Shown here one piece after another: positions 56,961 to 64,000 of a stretch of 64,000 nucleotides of DNA; position 1 is the stretch's first letter, and each line of letters opens with the position of its first letter. Source of the DNA: Rhizopus sp. PT2906 (lineage: Eukaryota; Mucoromycota; Mucoromycetes; Mucorales; Rhizopodaceae). The stretch lies in contig JAMYHX010000139.1 of NCBI GenBank assembly GCA_025529335.1, positions 23,097-87,096 of the forward strand, read 5' to 3'. The notes under the pieces are model-generated. The model was given only the letters and a program-made list of their open reading frames with translations. It did not search any database and was not told the DNA's origin. The translations under genes and the position numbers were made by a program.

Positions 56961-57144
56961 AAAGTCTTTATTACTAACTAGAAGACTAATGAATAAAAAA
57001 TAATGTATTGCTCTACTATCAACAGTGTTCTTTATGTGTGTGTGTGGTTTATGCAGCCTAAAAAGTTCAAAAAATATTTTTCATATTTTCTACTTCAGAC
57101 ATCCCTGGTCACATTTTTTTTTTCTTTTTCCCCTTCTTTCAAAA

Positions 57145-57578
57145 ATGTCATTTAGAGCACTTAAATCAACTAGAGATATTCTTCAACAATTGAGAACAGG
57201 ACCTGGAGCAACTGCTTTACCTTCAAATATAAACAAGATTGCATTGACATTTGCGATAAAGGGAAAAAATGAAAGTGCTTCAGCAAGGTATATGAATACA
57301 GTATACAAAGAGCAATGACTCATTATAAACAGACACTTTTTACAAGAGAATCTTCCTCGTATTCAATATAATAATCCACATGTGGAATATGAAGTCAATA
57401 GAGTCCATGATACTAGTATTAAACCAACAGTGACCATTCATTATAGTAAATATATTGTTTGTACTTTTTAAAGACTTTAGCTAATATGTGTCAATTTGTA
57501 GGTGATGGAAAATCAAAAACATTAGATATTGCTCGTGTGCAGTCAAGTGCTATTTGTGAACAAATCATGAGTAGTTAA
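57145..57578 (+). CDS. mitochondrial ribosomal protein, L51/S25/CI-B8 family (mL61-like)
   Basis: Three exons (57145-57287, 57333-57445, 57502-57578) give 110 residues. ILQQLRTGPGATALPSNINK opens the protein, and ARHFLQENLPRIQYNNPHVE, formed by the first splice, is the thioredoxin-like core of the family. A SDGKSKTLDIARVQ strand follows. It resembles fungal Mrp49 (mL61) in length and opening; mS25 is the alternative. Its stop overlaps the stop of the convergent Get2-like gene. Confidence 0.75.
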
Positions 57579-58362
57579 AATAAACTGGATAGAACAATTG
57601 AACAACCAATGACAAAGACCAATACAGATATATCTTGTACTAGACATGACCAAATGAGTTTGTACCGTAAAAAGAGAGTGACTATCTGATTGAGTGGTGA
57701 CGGGAGCATGGTCACGAAGAATGGTGTATTCGGAATAGAACCCTTATGATACATCATCTGAGCTGTTTGTAAAGTGAGTTCGACAAGAGCAAAGTACCAA
57801 AATAGAGACTATATACAAGTTAATTACACATTTATACATGTATCTTAAAACGCTTACAGTATATGGAGAATTGATGGTGTTTTGATGCAATAAAGAAGCA
57901 AACTGATCTCGACCCATAACTGATCTTTCCTTGTAAACAATAAATATACCCAATAGTGTCATCAGAAACAATCGGACCAAATTCCAATATTTGACAGAGA
58001 CATCCTCTTGGCTGATTGTTGTATTACTGTTGTTGTTGTTGTTGACATTGGCTGTAAAAAAAGGATTGTTTGCAAAGAATGGATTGTCATTCATGTTATT
58101 TTGGCTCATTGCAAGGAATGGATCATCGAGTTGTGGTAACAATGGTGGTGGTGCACCCAACTCCTCACTAGGGTCCTCGATACTATCTCTTCTTTTTGTT
58201 GAAAAATGAGTTTGTTCAGCTGTATATTGACATGATTAGTTTACACAATTTATAAAAAACAAGTCTCTTATTACGAAAGGCAGTAGAAGTAATCTTGCCA
58301 AGACGACTTTGTCCTGATGCCAATATACGTTGTTGTCTTCGTTGTCTTCTACGCTCGTCCAT
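57575..58362 (-). CDS. Get2-like tail-anchored-protein receptor subunit
   Basis: ER membrane receptor for the Get3 targeting factor. Exons 58362-58275, 58219-57858 and 57808-57575 give 227 residues. The N-terminus (MDERRRQRRQQRILASGQSR, then LGKI) is the basic RERR helix that recruits Get3. The middle is acidic then Asn-rich and disordered. Three hydrophobic segments follow (LVRLFLMTLLGIFIVY, SLFWYFALVEL, DISVLVFVIGCSIVL), as in Get2. The last exon is needed for the third segment. The function call rests on the N-terminal motif and topology. Confidence 0.68.
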
Positions 58363-59043
58363 GATTAAAAAAAAAGAAAGAAAAAAAGAGAGAGAGAGAG
58401 AGCCACATATTAACGGCGCTTTATTATTGTTGAATTTCCATTGCCAACCAGTAGCCTAGTTACTGTTGTCAAGTCAAATAATTGCTTAAATGATATTACC
58501 AACCAATGTTTATCACTGATACTCTCGCAAGTAAGATGATCGATACGTCGAGTCTAGATGTTGACGCTTAAAATGTATGGTGCTTTTTACAAGAATATAC
58601 AAGGTAAAGTCCTTTTTTTGATGTACATACCGTATGTGCTTTTTCTTTTCCTCCTTCATCTTGTAATTTCATCAAGTCTTTACAAAAAGGGAAATACTCA
58701 CGAGTCATTCTTCACTATTCACTTAAAAACCATCCATACACAAGCAATACATTAGATGGTTTGTTTATTATCACGAGAGGTTTCCCCCCATAAACCCACT
58801 CTCCTTTTTGGATTCATTATATCTTGATGATTTCCTTTTATAATATTATTAAAGTTTACTTGGTCCTTCTTTTCGCTCAATAAAGACGACGCTATTACAA
58901 AAAAAAAAAACCCTTTTTTTCAAGCATTGAATCATTGATTTAATTTTTCCGAGATTATTTCCCAAAAAGTCAAGTACGTACTACGATATAACATAAAAGG
59001 TAATTTTAAGCGGGTAGTTTTAAAATAACACAGTTTAATTATT
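58363..59043. other. intergenic region
   Basis: 680 bases between the Get2-like start and the PAS gene stop, both on the minus strand. T-rich, with GA repeats near 58385-58403. No gene recognised. Confidence 0.5.
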
Positions 59044-59922
59044 TTATTGATCCAATATTAAGCCAATGAATTCAAGTAGTCCAATAGATCGCTTGGTGAT
59101 TGAATTTGATTTAATGAAATAGCCGATGAGCGTGTCTTGATTTAATAAATAAGACAACACATATTGAAGATATTCTTTCATATACACCTTGGTTGATTCG
59201 AACCATTGATGAATATAAATCAATACGTCATAGAGCAATCCATTCTGTATGATAACCATTTCATTTGTAGATTGACATGATTCGCATTGAAGCGGTCTGA
59301 TCAGACAAAGAGGTCTATTATAACTTGATAGTAGTGTAAATGACATCCAATCATAATTTAAACTTTCTTCATAGTTCGACATGGATTCACTTTTAGACCA
59401 GCGTAAACAAATAGGTTCATTCTTTTCCTGACTCCTTTTATATAAATTAGACAAGTGACTGCAAAGTATTGGAACATCGTCATTATAGATAAAGGTCATG
59501 ATCGGTCTACCCAGTAGTGCATGATTAGGTTGTGCGAGGTGTTGATTCTGTACTTGATCGATCGTACCAAATGGACTCAGTTTGATGATTGAAGGTATCA
59601 ATAGTTTATTCTGACTAGGTTCGGTCATTGGTTTCATTAACCAATAGTCCAGACAAGTTGAACTACCCAAGGGATCTTGATGAATACAGACTTGAAAAGA
59701 TAATAGTTGACCATTTGAATGTTGTATAGCACATTCTGGTATTATTGTTAGCTTGGATGATAATTTAATAAACTGAACTATCGACCGTCCAACGATGTCT
59801 GTCATTGAATATCCTAATAGATCCAATAATTCATCTGTGGCTGTAATAATAGATTGAGTCGAGTGGTTGGTGATGAATAAACAACTTGATCTTAGAGGAC
59901 AATTTGCAAAAGAATGAGACAT
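59044..59922 (-). CDS. PAS-domain protein
   Basis: One exon, 292 residues. Residues about 10-110 form a PAS domain (SIITATDELLDLLGYSMTDI, VGRSIVQFI, SFQVCIHQD). A second PAS-like domain appears near 115-220 (IIKLSPFGTIDQV, LLGRPIMTFIYNDD), rather like PAS pairs of arylhydrocarbon- or White-collar-type regulators. There is no zinc finger, kinase or visible flavin-Cys (NCRFLQ) motif, so the light-sensor role is not supported. The ligand and pathway are unknown. Confidence 0.7.
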   Translation of the reverse strand: MSHSFANCPLRSSCLFITNHSTQSIITATDELLDLLGYSMTDIVGRSIVQFIKLSSKLTIIPECAIQHSNGQLLSFQVCIHQDPLGSSTCLDYWLMKPMTEPSQNKLLIPSIIKLSPFGTIDQVQNQHLAQPNHALLGRPIMTFIYNDDVPILCSHLSNLYKRSQEKNEPICLRWSKSESMSNYEESLNYDWMSFTLLSSYNRPLCLIRPLQCESCQSTNEMVIIQNGLLYDVLIYIHQWFESTKVYMKEYLQYVLSYLLNQDTLIGYFIKSNSITKRSIGLLEFIGLILDQ

Positions 59923-59972
59923 GTTGTGTATATATATATATATGTGTGTGTGTGTGTGAATAAAAAGAAAAG

Positions 59973-60017
<45 letters not shown>
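59973..60017. repeat. homopolymer A tract, 45 nt
   Basis: An uninterrupted A run about 50-95 bases upstream of the PAS gene start (T on the coding strand), beside a (GT)n repeat at 59943-59958. It may keep the promoter free of nucleosomes. Confidence 0.9.
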
Positions 60018-60020
<3 letters not shown>

Positions 60021-60120
60021 AAATAAATAATCACAATAATAATAATAATAATCATGGGCGCGCGTGATTATAACTTCACATGAAAGTACCTGAAACTTTT
60101 TTTTTTATTATTGTTTTTAT

Positions 60121-60841
60121 TTACTTTATGTTTAATCTTTTTCTTTCACCTTCAAGCTAACAAAAGAATGAGTGACCATCTTTAATATAATATAATATAC
60201 TTGCCACTTTCTTAACTCTTGCAAGACTGGTTGTATGATTGGATTTACAATCTTCTACTCCATAAGGTGGTGTAATATAGACCTCATCCATGACAATAAT
60301 CGTATCCTTAGACCACCGACACGGTAATCTATATCATTGTAAGAATAATAGTTTGATTACGCTTTTCTTTTTTGGCTTTACGTTTTGCTTAATGCATAAA
60401 ATATATCTTGTCCTTCCTTTGATACTCCCACTCCCATCTTTGATACTTGTTCACTAAACCCCCTCATCGCTTCCATTTCTCGATTCTTTACTCCATCCAA
60501 ATGAATATATCCAATATTTGCATAATCCTTCTTTTCTTGTTCAACCGATAATATCTCTTTTATATGTGATATCTTGATGATACGAAATGAGCTATGCTTT
60601 GGTCCTTCAGAATTAGAACAGTGTAAGTAACAGTTAAGGATAGTATCATTTGTTTATATGAATTATTATTAAATATATATATATATAAAAGGATATCAAG
60701 TACGAGGCAGTTTGTCATTTTGTCTAATGTATAAATGCTGCCTTCCATCTGTTCATTTAACACAGTCTTGACTTTAATCTGTCTACCAAGCAATGTCTCT
60801 GCTGTATTCATTGTCTTGATCTGCTTCTTTCTGTCGTCCAT
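60121..60841 (-). CDS. LSM12: LSM12-like RNA-binding protein with AT-AC and GC-AG introns
   Basis: Lsm plus anticodon-binding-like (AD) protein of mRNP and stress-granule biology. Exons 60841-60697, 60622-60382, 60328-60205 and 60156-60121 give 181 residues. The Lsm half (TLLGRQIKVKTVLNEQMEGS, NCLVLDCSNSEG) and the AD half (IGYIHLDGVKNREMEAMRG, VYITPPYGVE, ARVKKVLEGERKRL) match the family. The first intron reads ATATCCTTTT at its donor, TATCCTTAAC near its end and TTAC at the acceptor. That is a U12-type AT-AC intron with phases that fit. The last intron has a GCAAGT donor and TTAG acceptor. Confidence 0.82.
60623..60696 (-). other. probable U12-type AT-AC intron in LSM12
   Basis: 74 nt. The donor is ATATCCTTT, a perfect match to the U12 AT-AC consensus. 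The branch site is CCTTAAC, with the branch A about 11-12 nt from the acceptor AC. The exon join gives LVLD|CSNSEGPKHSSF, the correct LSM12 order. A GT-AG alternative exists but uses a weak GTACTT donor and deletes conserved residues. Confidence 0.7.
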
Positions 60842-61255
60842 CTTTAAAAAAAAGGGAGAAAAAAAGAAAAAGAGAAACAGCACCATTTTTTTAATTTTGT
60901 TGCGCCAATTCACTCTTGCTTATCCTTTTCTTGCGGACTTTTTTTTCTTTTTTCCTTTGTTCCATTTGCTCATATTCTGTATGCTGTAAATACAACTGTT
61001 GTTTCTTTTTATTCATGAAACATATTCAAGAGTAACTATGCCAACAAGCAGAGGGTGTCGTCATTAATTTACTTTTTAAATAATCACACCGTGTCAATAA
61101 TTAAGTCACGTGTCCAATCTCTTTCTTGTCACTAAAGAAAATGACAAGATACAAAATTCCTTTGAATTCAAACTGTATCCATTTATACTCCCCATTTGCT
61201 TATCTTCTTCTTTTTCTTCTCTCTCACTCACTCATCCTTTTCTTAATCATTCATT
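60842..61255. other. divergent promoter region of LSM12 and a secreted protein
   Basis: About 410 bases, T-rich on the plus strand; the leader of the secreted-protein gene is CT-rich. No other gene recognised. Confidence 0.5.
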
Positions 61256-61834
61256 ATGCGTTTCATAACACTTGCCGCTGTTGTAGCACTGCTTTCAAAT
61301 CCAGTCTTGTCTGCCATGACAGGTCCAAATGATCCACGTATCGAACAATGGAATCGTATGAAAATCGCGATGCCCGATGGTATCTTGCCTGAAGAGAACC
61401 CTATTGTTCGTGTGGATGAAGAACAGGGCTCACCACTTACTCGTCCCATGCATAGAAATCAGTTAAACCAGGGTCAAGGTTACAAACAAATGGCTATGCC
61501 TCAAAACTTGAAGCATGTTGCTCCTTTGCCTCCTCGTGCTGCCCAGGTTGTGTCATCTCGTGTGAGCAAACAAGGTACGTCTTCCCCAAAAAAAAAAAAT
61601 AATTATCCAGTTTGAATACTTATTTTAAAAATAATAGCTGCATCACCTACACCAAGACCCTTTAGAAAACTCATTGCTCTAGATGATAAAGGAAATCGTC
61701 AAACATTATCCACTGAAGAAAACTCTGCTCGTGCTTTACTGAAAAAAGGATTGATCCAAGAAAAGCAAGTAGTCGGTATGGACAGTGAGGGAAATGTAGA
61801 AATCTTGGATATCCCTGCATATAATCGTCATTAA
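61256..61834 (+). CDS. small secreted protein of unknown function
   Basis: Two exons (61256-61574, 61638-61834) give 171 residues. A signal peptide (MRFITLAAVVALLSNPVLS) is followed by a Gly/Pro/Gln-rich mature region without Cys. Segments DGILPEENPIVRVDEEQG and PRPFRKLIALDDKGNRQTL look folded, but I recognise no domain. It converges with the WD40 gene, with 70 bases between stops. Confidence 0.65.
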
Positions 61835-61904
61835 TTTAACTCAATAAAATTCTTAAACTAAGATCTACTTGGTCTTGTTTTAAAGATACTGTTTTTTATT
61901 GTAT

Positions 61905-63764
61905 TTAAACATCCAAAGGAACCTACAAGACATGAGTCAGAAGGGGGTGAATACAAAAAAGGAAACTTACCTTGTCGTCATACCACCATATCTTGGCTGT
62001 CTGATCGTCACTACAACTCACCAACATGCCCTGCTTTGGGTTCCAAGCAGCTTCATAGACCACGCCACTGTGGCCACGTAGTCTCTGGAGCACTTCGCCT
62101 GTCTCCTGGTCCCAAATATAGACAACGCCATCCTCACTACCACCCACAATCAGGTGATGATCAGCAAAACCAGCACGAATAAAGTTCTTGGAAGTGTTCT
62201 GGTGTCCCTTGAGCTTACGAATCGGACGAACCATACGTACATCCCAGAGTCGATTGGAGTTATCTTTGGAACTACTCAACAGCAGTGTTCCGCTCGAATT
62301 CATTTCCACAGACGTCACTTCGCCCAGATGTGGCGAGATGGTACGAATACAGAGACCAGAGACAATATCCCAGAATTTGATCGTATTGTCTTTTGAACTA
62401 CTGATCACTAAATTACCAAGTGGATTAAATATCGTCTTGGTCACCGCCAACTGATGTCCAGTGAAGGTCTTTACGATCGATCCAGTGTTAACATCAAAGA
62501 GTCTAACTGTCTTGTCATAACCACCAGTGACCACATGAGCCTAAACAAGCAAAACATTAGATTTTGAAGATATAGGTCTGTTCAAACTTGCCTCGTCTGG
62601 ATGATACTTGACAGAGTAGACATCACCCGAGTGGCCAGTCAAGGTCATCACATCTTTTTTATTCTTTAGGCTCCAGATCTTGACAGTTGTGTCTCCACTA
62701 GCGCTGGCTACAAAATCGCCTTGTCGAGTACTTGACAGATCCCATATACGGGACCGGTGTCCTTCAAAGACATGTAGACACTCTCCTGTCTCGGTTTCCC
62801 AAAGGCGAAGGGTATTATCACTCGAGCCAGAGACAATTCGTTTTCCTTCTTCGCCAATGAATTCTATACACTTCACATTACCTTGATGTCCCTTGAGTGT
62901 AGCACGTACAGCGTTCGGTATCACGAACCCACTATAGTCATCTAATAATCTACACAGCAGATATCAATACATGTATTATCCATAGTCATATCTCTCTTAC
63001 GTATTGACTGTAGGCGCAATCTTGGGATGGTATCGCGAAAACTCAATCTGGTACGCAACGGCCTGTCTAAGCAACGTCAACAGACGGTCAGGCGGAATGT
63101 GTCGGTTACCAGATCTATCTGCGGTTTCAAATTCCAGAATAGTATTCAATTGATCGACGAGCGCTTCCCTGGATGCCATAATGCCTTCCCAGTGTTTGAA
63201 ACTAGGTGCTTCATGAATAGATTTTGCTGTTAGCAGATAACACATATCCTTAAACTCGTTGGGTCTCGTCTGAAAGTGCTCGAGCGGCTTGAGTCGTTTG
63301 TTGAGAAAGGTAAATGCCTTTTGAATTTCGCGTTTCTCGAGATATTCCAAATACTGCTGCTTATAGACAGAGTATAAAAATGATCGATGGTTCTTTACGA
63401 GTTGTTTGGTACAGAGTTTTTCGACCTCTGGCCAGTCTCCATCCAGAATAGCCTTTTTTAGTCGTTTGATCTCCATCGTACGTTCTTCTCGCTCTTTCCA
63501 TTTGACATTGGTCTCGTCATAGAGCACTGAGTGAGAGAGATGGTATCCTTCGTCCTGTAAATACTGTAGAATGATGGCAATGATATCCTTGGTTATGTAA
63601 GTAAAAAAATGCTCTGTATATACTATATCCTTTCTTACTTCTTTAATTTGTGGATCGTTGGCGTTGAATATATCTTCTGTAGGTTCAATATGTGATGAAT
63701 GCATGCCAACGTGCTGATTAGATGTTGCTAAACTATATATACTTTTATTAAAAAAAAAAGACAT
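61905..63764 (-). CDS. LisH/CTLH/WD40-repeat protein
   Basis: The first exon (MSFFFNKSIYSLATSNQHV) splices near 63640 into a LisH motif (DIIAIILQYLQDEGYHLSHS), followed by a CTLH-type helical region (LKKAILDGDWPEVEKLC, YSVYKQQYLEYLEKREIQKA). At least seven WD40 repeats follow, each with GH and WD-like ends: LKGHQGNVKCIEF, VFEGHRSRIWDLS, LTGHSGDVYSVKY, FTGHQLAVTKTIF, ISPHLGEVTSVEM, LKGHQNTSKNFIR and LRGHSGVVYEAAW. The final short exon is VPLDV. The architecture is shared with Gid7/WDR26 and Smu1, but the repeats do not single out either. It is a scaffold in a ubiquitin or splicing complex by analogy. Confidence 0.78.
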
Positions 63765-63779
63765 AGTTATTCTCTATTT

Positions 63780-64000
63780 TTACCCTCTTTGACCTCTTGC
63801 GTGTTCAGATTGAGATACGCTTACTCTATGCCTTTTAATATCTAGTTTTTCTAATCCATGTTCCAATTCGTTCATTTCAGTCATGATGTTTACAGATAAA
63901 AAACGAAGGCATTGTCTCTCTTTCAAAAAGAAGTCAACTGTCTTTTGAATTTTGGGAGGACACTCATTAAGGCTGAATTGTGGACTGCTTTTCATTTGAT
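63780..64000 (-). CDS. C-terminal part of an unidentified protein, runs off the window
   Basis: A helical, charged segment (KTVDFFLKERQCLRFLSVNI, MTEMNELEHGLEKLDI) ends HARGQRG and a TAA at 63780. A Met at 63995 could be the start, but the frame may instead continue beyond the window edge. The helices suggest a coiled-coil subunit of some complex; I do not recognise it. It ends 15 bases upstream of the WD40 gene start, so the two are tightly packed in tandem. Confidence 0.5.
   Translation of the reverse strand, partial: QMKSSPQFSLNECPPKIQKTVDFFLKERQCLRFLSVNIMTEMNELEHGLEKLDIKRHRVSVSQSEHARGQRG

Noticed and set aside
60603..60702. GT-AG alternative for the first LSM12 intron
   Set aside because: The phase works, but it needs a weak GTACTT donor and removes the conserved LVLDCSNSEGPK stretch. 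The U12 model fits the consensus at donor and branch.
1..64000. tRNA, rRNA, CRISPR and bacterial-type operons
   Set aside because: No A-box/B-box pairs, cloverleaf sequences, rRNA segments or regular spaced repeats were seen. The gene structure is eukaryotic.

Overview
This is a eukaryotic, AT-rich, gene-dense window. It most likely comes from a Mucoromycota (Mucorales-type) fungus. The grounds are: many short introns (about 45-75 nt) whose phases join cleanly; fungal housekeeping genes (Cdc10-type septin, aspartate-semialdehyde dehydrogenase, Mdm38/LETM1, Snx4, Rok1, Cns1, TAD3, a lipoate ligase); GPI-type secreted proteins; and a mixed Helitron/Tc1 transposon load. The genus cannot be fixed from sequence alone. 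All exon joins below were worked out by eye from splice signals, reading phase and family conservation.

Layout. 1-17.2 kb is ordinary gene space: a YEATS2-like chromatin gene running off the left edge, a Kelch/BTB protein, TAD3, lipoate-protein ligase, a 78-aa small gene, UMP/CMP kinase, a RhoGAP with a membrane hairpin, and two secreted GPI-type proteins. 17.2-27.7 kb is an accessory island. It holds a decayed Helitron with a recognisable 3' end, a 5'-truncated Tc1-like element abutting it, a tandem array with a three-monomer higher-order period, and a broken multi-part gene. Its most striking part is a pair of identical, intact Tc1-like transposase genes in inverted orientation (arms about 1.4 kb) flanking a PD-(D/E)XK nuclease-like gene.

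27.7-64 kb is again ordinary: a ZCCHC9-like zinc-knuckle protein, Snx4, pseudouridine-5'-phosphate glycosidase, phospholipid scramblase, Cns1/TTC4, a coiled-coil protein, Rok1, a C2H2 regulator, septin, LETM1, aspartic protease, eS24, aspartate-semialdehyde dehydrogenase, a divergent AMP-forming ligase, an LPA-type acyltransferase, a double-BTB/CAP-Gly protein, mL61-like and Get2-like genes with overlapping stop codons, a PAS protein, LSM12, a secreted protein, a LisH/CTLH/WD40 protein, and the 3' end of a gene running off the right edge.

How the genes relate. There are no operons. Neighbours are often convergent with very short gaps (Snx4/PsuG, Cns1/coiled-coil, mL61/Get2) or share a divergent promoter (scramblase/Cns1). 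Biology worth a second look: the inverted transposase/nuclease structure; an apparent U12-type AT-AC intron in LSM12, whose last intron is also GC-AG; a second GC-AG intron in the coiled-coil gene; the double-BTB/CAP-Gly architecture; and an acyl-CoA-synthetase-like protein with an altered ATP-binding loop.
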